The notes under the pieces are model-generated. The model was not told the DNA's origin and made no database searches. It saw only the letters and a program-made list of their open reading frames with translations. A stretch of DNA of 64,000 nt, taken from NCBI RefSeq assembly GCF_003319185.1, contig NZ_QOHJ01000006.1, positions 310,001-374,000 on the forward strand. The letters are read 5' to 3'. The stretch comes from Blastococcus sp. TF02A-30. Lineage in GTDB: Bacteria; Actinomycetota; Actinomycetes; Mycobacteriales; Geodermatophilaceae. How positions within the stretch are numbered: position 1 is the first letter of the stretch; every line of letters begins with the position of its first letter. Made by a program: the position numbers and the translations under genes. Shown here in pieces: positions 53,671 to 61,445 of the stretch.

Positions 53671-54678
53671 GTGGAGCAGCAGGAGTGGGCGCAGGTGGTC
53701 ACCGCCGCGACCCGGGCGCCGTCGATCCACAACACGCAGCCGTGGCGGTTCGTGGCGTCGGCGGACCGGCTCGAGGTGCGCTACGACGCGACCCGCGCGC
53801 TCCCGGTCCTCGACCCGACCGGCCGGCAGCAGGTGATCAGCGTCGGCATCGCCGTCGAGTTCGCCGTCGTCGCGCTGGCCGCCGCCGGGCACCTCAGCGA
53901 GGTCCAGCTGCTGCCCGACCCGGGCGACGAGGAGCTCCTGGCCGTCGTCCGCCTGGCCGGCCCGCACGACCCGACCGCCGAGGACCGCGAGCTCGCCGCT
54001 GCCGTCGAGCGCCGGCACACCGTGCGCGCCCCGTTCCGGTCGCAGGCGGTGCCGGCCGAGCTGCTGGACCGGCTGCAGGCCGAGGCGGCGTCCTTCGGCA
54101 CCTGGTTCAAGCCGATCACGCGGTCGGAGGAGGAGGTGGCGACCGTTTTCCTCATCTCCCGCGCCGAGGAGATGGAGCAGGGCGACCCCGCCTACGTGGC
54201 CGAGCTGGAGAGCTGGCTGCGCACCGACCCGGCCGCGGTCGACGGCGTCCCGGTGGAGGCGGTGCCCAGCGGCGATCCGCACGCCCGTCCCTCCAACTGG
54301 ACCATCCGCGACTTCGTCGTCGGCTCCCGCGAGCGCAGCGAGTTCAACCCGGCCGGCGACCCGGACGCGCCGCCGCCGGACGTCGAGCGGCCGACCGTGG
54401 TCCTCATGGGCACCGACGGGGACGACCGCGTGGCGTGGCTGCAGTCGGGGCGCGCCCTGGCGCGGGTCCTCCTGCAGGCGACCGCGGCCGGGCTGGCGGC
54501 CTCGCCGCTCACCCAGGCGCTGGACTGGCCGGCCACCCGCACGCGGATGCGCTCGCGGCTGTCCCTGGTCGGCCACCCGCAGATGCTGCTGCGCATGGGC
54601 TACCCGCAGGAGGGGCCCTCGGGGGCGCACAGCGGGCGGCGCCCGGTCGCCGAGGTGCTCACCGTCCGGGAGGGCTGA
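53671..54678 (+). CDS. Acg-type nitroreductase family protein
   Basis: About 335 residues. The start WAQVVTAATRAPSIHNTQPWRFVASADRLEVRYDATRALPVLDP is typical of the Acg family (M. tuberculosis Rv2032 and relatives), a nitroreductase-fold group in which FMN sites are often blocked. The C-terminal half has LQSGRALARVLLQATAAGLAASPLTQALDWPATR and HPQMLLRMGYP. GTG at 53671 with a clear GGAGG site; earlier in-frame codons are less likely. It is divergent from a flavin-binding split-barrel gene, a pairing also seen in dormancy regulons; no DosR box was confirmed. Confidence 0.82.
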   Translation: MEQQEWAQVVTAATRAPSIHNTQPWRFVASADRLEVRYDATRALPVLDPTGRQQVISVGIAVEFAVVALAAAGHLSEVQLLPDPGDEELLAVVRLAGPHDPTAEDRELAAAVERRHTVRAPFRSQAVPAELLDRLQAEAASFGTWFKPITRSEEEVATVFLISRAEEMEQGDPAYVAELESWLRTDPAAVDGVPVEAVPSGDPHARPSNWTIRDFVVGSRERSEFNPAGDPDAPPPDVERPTVVLMGTDGDDRVAWLQSGRALARVLLQATAAGLAASPLTQALDWPATRTRMRSRLSLVGHPQMLLRMGYPQEGPSGAHSGRRPVAEVLTVREG

Positions 54679-54680
54679 GC

Positions 54681-54748
54681 CTCACCCGGGACGGCGGCTC
54701 ACCCGGGACGGCGGCTCGCCCGGAACGGCGGCTACTCGGGACGGCGCC
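54681..54748. repeat. Four tandem 17-base repeats
   Basis: The unit CTCACCCGGGACGGCGG occurs at 54681 and 54698 (identical), with two changes at 54715 and more at 54732. They fill the gap between the converging nitroreductase and DUF998 genes; the last copy covers the DUF998 stop and last codons. Each unit holds CCCGGG. Confidence 0.85.
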
Positions 54749-55520
54749 GGCCCTGGGGCGCCCAGGGGTCGTCGAGATCGGTCTCGTCCTCGGCTGCCGG
54801 GGCCGGGCGCTGCTCCGACCGGCGGGCGGCCGCCTCGAGCGCCTCGTCCCGCTGCCGCGCCCGCTCGGCCGCGGTCGCGCGCTCCTGGGCCCGCTCCTGC
54901 GCGCGCTGCGCGGCGCGGGTGCCGGCCGGCGCCGCCTCCCGGGCGTCCAGACGCCACAGCACGATGCCGGACAGCGCCAGCCCCAGGGGGAGCACGTACG
55001 CGGCCGCCCGTTCCGTGCCGCCCTCGCCGAGCAGGTAGGTGCGGGTGAGGAAGAAGGTCGTGGTCGCCGCCCCGATCAGGCCGAGCAGGACCAGCGTCGT
55101 GCCGAAGGCCTCCGAGCGCGCCCGGACGGCGTAGGCCAGCGCCACCAGCGCGAGCGCGCCACCGACCAGGTAGAGCACGGCCCCCGCGCCGTGCGCGCCC
55201 CCCGCGGTGTCCTCGGGGAAGACGCCGACCATCAGCACCCCGAGGGCGGCGGCCGCCAGCAGGAACTCGGCGACCCGGCCGGCTCCGCTGCGCAGCGCGG
55301 GCCAGAGCAGCAGGGCGCCGCCGAGGATGAGCGCCGCCTGCACCACGAAGGAGGCGTTCATCAGCTGGTGCCCGGGCCAGGTGGTGGCGCCCAGGTCGCT
55401 GATCACGTCCTCGGCGCGGGAGTGGCCCTCGCCCCGGAACTGCACGATCGTCTCGACGGCGAAGAACTGCAGCGTCAGCAGCCAGGCGAGCGCGCCCCAG
55501 CGGAGCCGGTTGGGAGTCAC
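54732..55520 (-). CDS. DUF998-type membrane protein
   Basis: About 262 residues. Six helices in the first ~190 residues: LAWLLTLQFFAVETIVQF, the conserved SDLGATTWPGHQLMNASFVVQAALILGGALLLW, then further helices. The tail of about 70 residues is Ala/Arg/Glu-rich, probably a charged helix (RAAQRAQERAQERATAAERARQRDEALEAAARR), with an acidic end. DUF998 function is unknown. GTG at 55520 overlaps the stop of the upstream EVE gene; ATG at 55529 is an alternative. The last codons lie in the tandem 17-base repeat. Confidence 0.8.
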   Translation of the reverse strand: MTPNRLRWGALAWLLTLQFFAVETIVQFRGEGHSRAEDVISDLGATTWPGHQLMNASFVVQAALILGGALLLWPALRSGAGRVAEFLLAAAALGVLMVGVFPEDTAGGAHGAGAVLYLVGGALALVALAYAVRARSEAFGTTLVLLGLIGAATTTFFLTRTYLLGEGGTERAAAYVLPLGLALSGIVLWRLDAREAAPAGTRAAQRAQERAQERATAAERARQRDEALEAAARRSEQRPAPAAEDETDLDDPWAPQGRRRPE

Positions 55521-55978
55521 GGCTCCCATGCTCCCAGCACCGTGTCGTCGAGCCGGTCGAGGACGGCGGCGAGCTGGTCCGAGGACACCCACGAGGGGTT
55601 GCTGCCGGCCGGCATCCGGAGCACCTCGGCGTCCCGGAAGCGGGCGTCGGCCAGGAGCTCGGCCCGGGGGACGGGCGCGTCCAGCCGTACCAGCCGGACG
55701 GGGAGCAGCGGGCCGTCGCCGTCCTCCTCGACCGCCCCGGCGACCCGGCCGACGGCGTGCACGCCCGAGGAGTGCCGGCCGCTCACCCAGAGCAGCACCG
55801 GCTGGCCGGCCGTCACGCGGTCGAGCCGGTAGGACCGGCGGACGCACCGGCGCAGCTCGCGGGCCGTGCCGGGCGTCCAGGCCGGGTCGATGGCCGCCGG
55901 GGGGCGTGCGCTCTTCAGCAGCCACCCGGCGAGGGCGTCCCGGGGTCCCGGCCCGACCGGGACGCGGTCGGAGGTCAG
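55517..55978 (-). CDS. EVE-domain protein, apparent CTG start
   Basis: About 153 residues. The sequence WLLKSARPPAAIDPAW...RRSYRLDRVTAGQPVLLWVSG, VHAVGRVAG and ELLADARFRDAEVLRMPAGSNPSWVSSDQ follows the EVE (PUA-like) pattern; EVE domains read modified bases in DNA or RNA. No ATG, GTG or TTG lies near the conserved start. The CTG at 55978 overlaps the previous gene's stop (CTGA), as for fmt. The stop overlaps the DUF998 start. Domain call moderately sure; ligand unknown. Confidence 0.7.
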   Translation of the reverse strand: MTSDRVPVGPGPRDALAGWLLKSARPPAAIDPAWTPGTARELRRCVRRSYRLDRVTAGQPVLLWVSGRHSSGVHAVGRVAGAVEEDGDGPLLPVRLVRLDAPVPRAELLADARFRDAEVLRMPAGSNPSWVSSDQLAAVLDRLDDTVLGAWEP

Positions 55979-56172
55979 TCGGTGGCCGGGTGGCGCTCGG
56001 CGCCGAGGGGGTCGGCGTCGTCGGAGCCGACCGCCTGGCGCTCGAGCTCGGTGCGGTGCTCGAGCAGCTCGTCGTCGGGGTGCGGGTCCTTCGCGTGCTG
56101 GGTGCGGTCGCGCGTCGGGTGCTCCTGCGGCTCGATGACGTCGTCGAGGTTCGGCTGGTCCGGGGAGGTCAT
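55975..56172 (-). CDS. Short acidic hydrophilic protein of unknown function
   Basis: About 65 residues, rich in Asp, Glu, His and Pro (MTSPDQPNLDDVIEPQEH..., ERQAVGSDDADPLGAERHPATD). Probably disordered. ATG at 56172 has a GGAG site eight bases upstream. The stop overlaps the CTG of the EVE gene, which suggests an operon with it and the DUF998 gene. No family recognised. Confidence 0.6.
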   Translation of the reverse strand: MTSPDQPNLDDVIEPQEHPTRDRTQHAKDPHPDDELLEHRTELERQAVGSDDADPLGAERHPATD

Positions 56173-56251
56173 CGTCGTGCTCCGTCCGTCGGTGTGGGCG
56201 CTGTCCCTCGGGGCCATAGCCAGGGGCCGCCCGGGCCAACCGCGACGACGG

Positions 56252-56566
56252 TCACCGCGGTTCCAGACCGGCCGCGGGCAGCCACGCCTCGACCAGGGCC
56301 GCGCCGTGCGGGCCGGTCACGGTGTAGGCGACCCGGCCCTGCCAGACGCCGTCGCGCTGCCGCCACTCGACGAGCAGGCCGGGCCAGGTGCCCGGGGTGT
56401 CGGGCGGGTCGTGCACCCAGCAGTGCCGGCCCTCGCCGGCGCGGCCGCCGGAGCCCCTGCCCGGCGCGCCGTCGTCCGGCGGGGTGGCCGGCCCCGGGTC
56501 CGTCGAGGGCACCCCGGACGCGGCCGCGCGGTCCTGCAGCGACCGCCCGGACCGTCCTCGCTGCAT
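56252..56566 (-). CDS. LexA-box-controlled protein of unknown function
   Basis: 104 residues from the ATG at 56566. The first ~45 residues are Gly/Arg/Ser/Pro-rich and probably disordered. The rest is a compact module with aromatic residues: HCWVHDPPDTPGTWPGLLVEW, WQGRVAYTV and LVEAWLPAAGLEPR. It resembles small conserved actinobacterial proteins of unknown role. A perfect LexA box (56601-56616) and a TGCGATGAT extended -10 lie directly upstream, so it is very probably induced by DNA damage. No catalytic motif is visible. Confidence 0.7.
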   Translation of the reverse strand: MQRGRSGRSLQDRAAASGVPSTDPGPATPPDDGAPGRGSGGRAGEGRHCWVHDPPDTPGTWPGLLVEWRQRDGVWQGRVAYTVTGPHGAALVEAWLPAAGLEPR

Positions 56567-56584
56567 GCCGCCCGCCACACCCCG

Positions 56585-56593
56585 ATCATCGCA
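56585..56593 (-). promoter_or_regulatory. Extended -10 (TGCGATGAT) of the LexA-controlled gene
   Basis: Read on the reverse strand, GATGAT matches four of six bases of TATAAT and is preceded by TG at the extended -10 position. The LexA box occupies the spacer/-35 zone upstream. Confidence 0.5.
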
Positions 56594-56600
56594 CGCACGT

Positions 56601-56616
56601 TCGAACGCGTGTTCGA
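56601..56616. promoter_or_regulatory. Perfect LexA (SOS) box
   Basis: TCGAACGCGTGTTCGA matches the mycobacterial/actinobacterial SOS box TCGAAC-N4-GTTCGA at all 12 fixed positions. It is centred about 43 bases before the ATG at 56566 and overlaps where that promoter's -35 would be. The nuclease gene on the other side starts 278 bases away and is a less likely target. Confidence 0.85.
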
Positions 56617-56893
56617 GCCGGGCGCCGGCGGGTCGGCCAGGTGAACACCCCGTGTCGCCACGCGGTGACATCCCTCACACAACTCGGGGCTGGTGCCGCG
56701 CGGGTGCCGCCGCCTATGGGAGTCGCCGCCCCGTCGGCGCTTCGCAACGCTCAGTAGCTTTGCTTAACAGTGTGCATACGCGCCGTGCTGTGGACGCCTC
56801 CGGCCGACCACGGCGCGTGGCCATCCGGTCACCCGGATGTCACCGGAGGCACTTAGCGTCCCGTCGTCCCCTTCATCGCTCGGAAGGATGAAC

Positions 56894-59800
56894 GTGCCCG
56901 AAACCATCGGCACCGCGCGGCGCAGAGGAGCGGTCGGCTCCGTCGCCCGCCGCGCAGCGCTCGGTACGACGGCGGCCTCGGTCGCCCTGGTGGGTCTGCC
57001 CGCCACCTCGTGGGCCGCGGCGCCCACGGCTCCGTACATCTCGGAGATCCACTACGACAACGCCGGCACCGACGCCGGTGAGTTCGTCGAGGTGCACCTG
57101 CCGGCCGGCACCAGCTCCACCGGCCTGTCCGTCGTCCTCTACAACGGCGGCAACAACCGCGTGTACGACACCGACGCGGTCCCCGCGGTGACCGCGCCGG
57201 CGGACGCACCGGCCGTCGCCGTCGTGGACTACCCGGTCAACGGGGTGCAGAACGGCAACCCCGACGGGGTGGCCCTCGTGCGCGGTACGACCGTCCTCGA
57301 GTTCCTCTCCTACGGGGGGACCATCACCGCGGCCGACGGCCCCGCGGCGGGCACCACGAGCACCGACATCGGCGTCGCCGAGTCGAGCTCCACCCCGGCC
57401 GGGCAGTCGCTGTCCCGGACCTACGACGCCGCGGCCGACGCCCTCGTCTGGGCCGGGCCCGCGGCGAGCACGCGCGGCGCGGTGAACGGTGCCGCTCCCG
57501 AGCAGCCGGAGGAGCCGGAGCAGCCCGAGGAGCCGACCGGCGCCTGCGACGTCGCGCCCACGCACGAGATCGGTGCCGTCCAGGGCACCGGGGACGTCAC
57601 CCCGCTCGCCGGGCAGGCCGTCACCATCACGGGCGTCGTCGTCGGCGACCTCCCGGGCTTCAGCGGCTTCTACCTGCAGGACGCCGACGGTGACGGCGAT
57701 GCCGCCACCTCCGACGGCGTGTTCGTCTACAGCCCCGCGGCCGTCGACCTCGGCGACACCGTCGTCGTGTCCGGCACGCCCGCCGAGTACTCGGGCCAGA
57801 CCCAGATCGGCGCCGGCAGCACCGTCACGGTCTGCGCCGAGGGGACCGCGGCGGACCTCCCGCCGGCGGCTGCTCTCGACCTGCCCGCCGACGACGCCGC
57901 GCGCGAGCGGCTCGAGGGCATGCTGGTGGCGCCGGCCGACACCCTCACCGTCAGCGAGGTGTACGACCTCACCCGCTACGGCGAGCTGACCCTGTCCGAG
58001 GGTGGGCTGCTCGTGCAGCCGACGGAGCTGGCGCGCCCCGGCCCTGAGGCCGAGGCCGTCGCCGCGGCGAACACGGAGCGGCGGATCGTTCTCGACGACG
58101 CCGTGACCGCGCAGGTCCGCCCGGACACCGCGCCGTACCTCACCCCGGAGAACCCGGTCCGCGTGGGCGACCAGCTGGCCTTCACGGCGCCGCTGGTCCT
58201 CGGCTACGGCTTCGACCAGTGGCGGCTGCAGCCGGCCGACGGCTCCGCCGACGGCACCTTCACGCCCCAGAACACCCGCCCGGCGACGCCGGCCGCGGTG
58301 GGTGGCGACGTCCAGGTGGGCGCGTTCAACGTGCTCAACTACTTCCTCACCCTCGGGACCGGCGACAACGCGCGCGGTGCCGCCACCGCGGCGGAGTTCG
58401 AGCAGCAGGCCGCGAAGATCGTCACCGCGATCAACACGATGGACGCCGACGTCCTGAGCCTGATGGAGATCGAGGACACCGCCTCCACCGGGTACGGCGA
58501 CCGCACGCCCGACCAGGCGGTGGCCGACCTCGTCCGGCGGCTCAACGAGGCGGCGGGTGCCCAGAAGTGGGCGTTCGTCCCGTTCCCGGACGAGCTGCTG
58601 GCCGTCGACCGCGACGTCATCCGCAACGCGATCATCTACCAGCCCGCGGCCGTGAAGCCGGTGGGCGACCCGGTCGGGCTGGTCGACGAGGCCAACTTCG
58701 ACAACGCCCGCGAGCCGATCGCCCAGACCTTCACGGCGCAGGGCGACACGTTCACGGTGGTCGCCAACCACTTCAAGTCCAAGGGCAGCGGGTCGGGCGC
58801 CAACGCCGACCAGGGCGACGGCCAGGGGGCCTCGAACCCCGACCGCGTCGGCCAGGCCGAGGCGCTCGCGGCCTTCGTCGAGGAGCTGCAGGCCGGCACG
58901 AAGGACGACGACGTGCTCGTCCTCGGCGACCTGAACGCGTACTCGCAGGAGGACCCGATCGTCGCGCTCCGGGAGGCCGGGCTGACCGACCTCGGGACGG
59001 AGTTCGACGAGGGCCGCTACAGCTACGTGTTCGACGACATGTCGGGGTCCCTGGACCACGCCATGGCCACCGACACCCTGACGGCCAAGGTCACCGACGT
59101 CAGCCACTGGAACATCAACTCGGTCGAGTCGTTCGCGTACCAGTACACCGGCGCCGAGCGGCTCTACGCGCCGAACCAGTACCGGTCCAGCGACCACGAC
59201 CCGATCCTGGTCGGGATCGACCTGGCCGGGCCGCCGGCCCCGCCGGTCGCCGGCAACCCGACGGGCGTGGCCAACGGCAACAGCTGGCTGCACCCGCAGG
59301 ACCGCGTGGGCTACATCGCCGGGCACTTCCGGAACACCGACAGCGTGCCGGTCGACGTGCGGCTGATCACGCCGTACGGCGAGTCCGCGGCGCAGCGGGT
59401 GGCCCCCGGCAAGGCGGCGTACCTCACGGTGAACACGAAGCTGGCGGAGCTGCCGGCCGGCACCGCCACCATCCGCGTCTACAAGTTCGTGGGCGGCAAG
59501 GGGTACCAGTCGCTGTTCCCGATCTCCTACCCGGCGCAGAGCGCCGCGGACGCGATCACCGAGCTGCAGCTGCTCGGGGTCAACGACTTCCACGGCCGCC
59601 TCACCGAGAGCGCGGTCAAGGTCGCGGGCACCGTGGAGGAGCAGCGGGCGCGGACCGACGTCGACGCCTCGCTGCTGCTGTCGGTGGGTGACAACATCGG
59701 GGCGTCGACCTTCGCCTCGTCGGTCCAGCAGGACCGTCCGACGCTCGAGGTGCTCAACGAGATGGGGCTGCAGGCCTCCGCGGTCGGCAACCACGAGTTC

Positions 59801-61381
59801 GACCAGGGCTTCGCCGACCTGACCGGTCGCGTGACCGACCTGGCCGACTTCCCCTACCTCGGCGCCAACGTCTACCGCGGCGATGCCCCGGCGCTGCCGG
59901 AGTACGCCCTGCTCGACGCCGACGGCGTCTCGGTGGGCGTCATCGGTGTGGTCACCGAGGAGACCCGCACGCTGGTCTCCCCGGCGGGCATCGAGGGCCT
60001 CACCTTCGGGGACCCGGTCGAGGCCACCAACCGGGTGGTCGCCGAGCTCACCGACGGCACCGGGGACGAGGCCGACGTCATCGTCCTGCTCGCCCACGAG
60101 GGCGCCCCCGGCGCCGGCTCGCTCGAGGAGGAGCTGGCGAAGGACACCGCCTTCACCGAGATCGTCAACGGCGTGGACGCGGAGGTGGACGCGATCTTCA
60201 CCGGTCACACCCACCAGCGCTACGCCTGGGAGGCTCCGGTCCCCGGCGGCGAGGGCACGCGGCCGGTCATCCAGACCGGTTCGTACGGCGCAGCCCTGGG
60301 CCGGATCGCGCTGACCTACGACGAGATCACCGACGAGGTCACCGACGTCACGGTCGAGAACCTGGCGCTCACCACGCAGACCGAGCAGCAGCTGGTGGCC
60401 GCGTACCCGCGCGTCGCCGAGGTGGCGGCGACCGTCGCCGAGGCGAAGGCCTACGCCGACCAGGTCGGGAGCCGGGTGATCGGCTCGATCCTGGGCGACA
60501 TCACCCGTGCCTTCAACGCCGCCGGCGGTGAGGACCGGGGCTCGTACTCCGCTCTCGGTGGGCTCATCGCCGACACCTACGTCCACGGGGCCGAGCTCAG
60601 CGCCATCGAGCCGGCCGACCTGGGCCTGGTGAACCCCGGCGGGCTGCGCGCGGACCTCCGGTTCGGGACGGACAACGGGCAGATCACGCTGGCCGAGGCG
60701 AACTCGGTGACCCCGTTCGCGAACGACCTGGTGGTCGTGTCGCTCACGGGCGCCGAGCTGGTGCAGGTGCTGGAGCAGCAGTGGCAGCCCGCCACCAGCA
60801 CCCGGCCGTTCCTCGCGCTGGGCACGTCGGAGGAGCTGACCTGGTCCTACGACCCGGCGGCGCCGGCCGGCGAGCGGATCCTGGTGGACACGATCCGGAT
60901 CTCCGGGGAGCCGATCGACCTGGCCGCCACCTACCGGGTGGCGACCAACAGCTTCCTGGCCTCCGGCGGTGACAACTTCGCGGCCTTCACCCAGGGGACG
61001 ACGGAGGGCACCGGGCTGGTCGACTTCGACGCCGTCCAGTCCTACTTCGCGGAGAACTCTCCGTTGGACCCGGCCGACTACACCGGCCGGGTCACCGTGG
61101 GCCAGGCCGGCCAGCCGGGTGGCGAGCAGCCGGGCGAGGAGCCCGGTGAGCAGCCCGGTGGCGAGCAGCCGGGTGAGGAGCCGGGTGGTGAGCAGCCGGG
61201 TGGTGAGCAGCCGGGTGGTGAGCAGCCCGGCGGTGAGCAGCCCGGTGGCGAGCAGCCGCAGCAGCCGGAGGAGCCCGAGGAGCCGGAGGCCCCGCAGCAG
61301 CCGGGGAACGTCTTCCAGCGGCTGATCTCGTGGGTCCAGCAGGTCATCACCAACCTGATCCGCGGCTGGTTCACCCGCTGA
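56894..61381 (+). CDS. Secreted ExeM/NucH-type nuclease fused to a 5'-nucleotidase
   Basis: About 1495 residues. Signal sequence at 1-43 with twin Arg at 19-20 and SWAAA at the cleavage site. Then: a lamin-tail domain (~48-190, YISEIHYDNAG), a Glu/Pro linker, an OB-fold region (~215-300), an endonuclease/exonuclease/phosphatase domain (~472-775; FNVLNYF, MEIED, ANHFKSKG, LGDLNAYS, SSDHDPI), a metallophosphatase (~889-1160; GVNDFHG, SVGDN, GNHEFDQG, GHTHQRY), the 5'-nucleotidase C-terminal domain (~1180-1380) and a repeat tail. It could degrade extracellular DNA and dephosphorylate the nucleotides, yielding nucleosides and phosphate. GTG at 56894 has an AAGGA site at proper distance; ATG at 56888 is too close to it. 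No LPXTG. Confidence 0.92.
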   Translation: MPETIGTARRRGAVGSVARRAALGTTAASVALVGLPATSWAAAPTAPYISEIHYDNAGTDAGEFVEVHLPAGTSSTGLSVVLYNGGNNRVYDTDAVPAVTAPADAPAVAVVDYPVNGVQNGNPDGVALVRGTTVLEFLSYGGTITAADGPAAGTTSTDIGVAESSSTPAGQSLSRTYDAAADALVWAGPAASTRGAVNGAAPEQPEEPEQPEEPTGACDVAPTHEIGAVQGTGDVTPLAGQAVTITGVVVGDLPGFSGFYLQDADGDGDAATSDGVFVYSPAAVDLGDTVVVSGTPAEYSGQTQIGAGSTVTVCAEGTAADLPPAAALDLPADDAARERLEGMLVAPADTLTVSEVYDLTRYGELTLSEGGLLVQPTELARPGPEAEAVAAANTERRIVLDDAVTAQVRPDTAPYLTPENPVRVGDQLAFTAPLVLGYGFDQWRLQPADGSADGTFTPQNTRPATPAAVGGDVQVGAFNVLNYFLTLGTGDNARGAATAAEFEQQAAKIVTAINTMDADVLSLMEIEDTASTGYGDRTPDQAVADLVRRLNEAAGAQKWAFVPFPDELLAVDRDVIRNAIIYQPAAVKPVGDPVGLVDEANFDNAREPIAQTFTAQGDTFTVVANHFKSKGSGSGANADQGDGQGASNPDRVGQAEALAAFVEELQAGTKDDDVLVLGDLNAYSQEDPIVALREAGLTDLGTEFDEGRYSYVFDDMSGSLDHAMATDTLTAKVTDVSHWNINSVESFAYQYTGAERLYAPNQYRSSDHDPILVGIDLAGPPAPPVAGNPTGVANGNSWLHPQDRVGYIAGHFRNTDSVPVDVRLITPYGESAAQRVAPGKAAYLTVNTKLAELPAGTATIRVYKFVGGKGYQSLFPISYPAQSAADAITELQLLGVNDFHGRLTESAVKVAGTVEEQRARTDVDASLLLSVGDNIGASTFASSVQQDRPTLEVLNEMGLQASAVGNHEFDQGFADLTGRVTDLADFPYLGANVYRGDAPALPEYALLDADGVSVGVIGVVTEETRTLVSPAGIEGLTFGDPVEATNRVVAELTDGTGDEADVIVLLAHEGAPGAGSLEEELAKDTAFTEIVNGVDAEVDAIFTGHTHQRYAWEAPVPGGEGTRPVIQTGSYGAALGRIALTYDEITDEVTDVTVENLALTTQTEQQLVAAYPRVAEVAATVAEAKAYADQVGSRVIGSILGDITRAFNAAGGEDRGSYSALGGLIADTYVHGAELSAIEPADLGLVNPGGLRADLRFGTDNGQITLAEANSVTPFANDLVVVSLTGAELVQVLEQQWQPATSTRPFLALGTSEELTWSYDPAAPAGERILVDTIRISGEPIDLAATYRVATNSFLASGGDNFAAFTQGTTEGTGLVDFDAVQSYFAENSPLDPADYTGRVTVGQAGQPGGEQPGEEPGEQPGGEQPGEEPGGEQPGGEQPGGEQPGGEQPGGEQPQQPEEPEEPEAPQQPGNVFQRLISWVQQVITNLIRGWFTR
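61111..61310 (+). repeat. In-frame tandem repeats coding GGEQP-type pentapeptides
   Basis: Near-identical 15-base units (GGTGAGCAGCCGGGT and variants) encode about ten GGEQP/GEEP/GEQP units near residues 1406-1455, then Glu/Pro-rich sequence. Unit length is a multiple of three, so copy number can change without a frameshift. A basic amphipathic end (VFQRLISWVQQVITNLIRGWFTR) follows. Confidence 0.85.
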
Positions 61382-61400
61382 TCGCAGCGTCCAGCGCGCG

Positions 61401-61439
61401 GCCGGAGGCCGGTCCCACCTCGTGGGGCCGGCCTCCGGT
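61401..61439. terminator. Bidirectional terminator between the nuclease and malQ
   Basis: A 17-bp stem with one G-U pair and a CTC loop (61402-61438); arms begin CCGGAGGCCGG and end CCGGCCTCCGG. It lies between two converging genes, 20 bases after one stop and seven before the other. Confidence 0.75.
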
Positions 61440-61445
61440 CGTTGC

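Larger units (their letters stand above)
56567..56893. other. Divergent gap with LexA box and nuclease promoter
   Basis: 327 bases. It holds the LexA box and -10 of the reverse-strand gene (56585-56616). An AT-rich stretch at 56750-56780 includes TAGCTT (56755-56760), a candidate -10 for the secreted nuclease. No protein-like frame. Confidence 0.45.

Noticed and set aside
54681..54748. CRISPR array.
   Set aside because: The 17-base repeats are directly adjacent with no spacers, and no cas gene is present.
56639..56671. PHO box (GTTCACC-type direct repeats) ahead of the secreted nuclease.
   Set aside because: GGTGAAC and GGTGACA are 24-25 bases apart, not the 11 or 22 of known PHO boxes, and they are far from the gene start.
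56888..56893. ATG at 56888 as the nuclease start.
   Set aside because: The only ribosome binding site (AAGGA) touches this ATG; it is correctly spaced for the GTG at 56894. The two choices differ by two residues.
56873..60586. Very long open frame antisense to the secreted nuclease gene (and similar ones opposite alaS, aroC and carB).
   Set aside because: At this GC content stop codons are rare in antisense frames. These translations are low-complexity Arg/Gly/Ala/Asp/Val-rich sequences with no domain, while the opposite strand encodes complete known proteins.
61111..61310. CRISPR-like or regulatory repeat.
   Set aside because: The repeats are in frame within a coding sequence and encode a Gly/Glu/Gln/Pro spacer.
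61300..61381. Sortase (LPXTG) anchor at the nuclease C terminus.
   Set aside because: No LPXTG-like motif is present; the end is an amphipathic basic helix, not a hydrophobic span with a motif before it.
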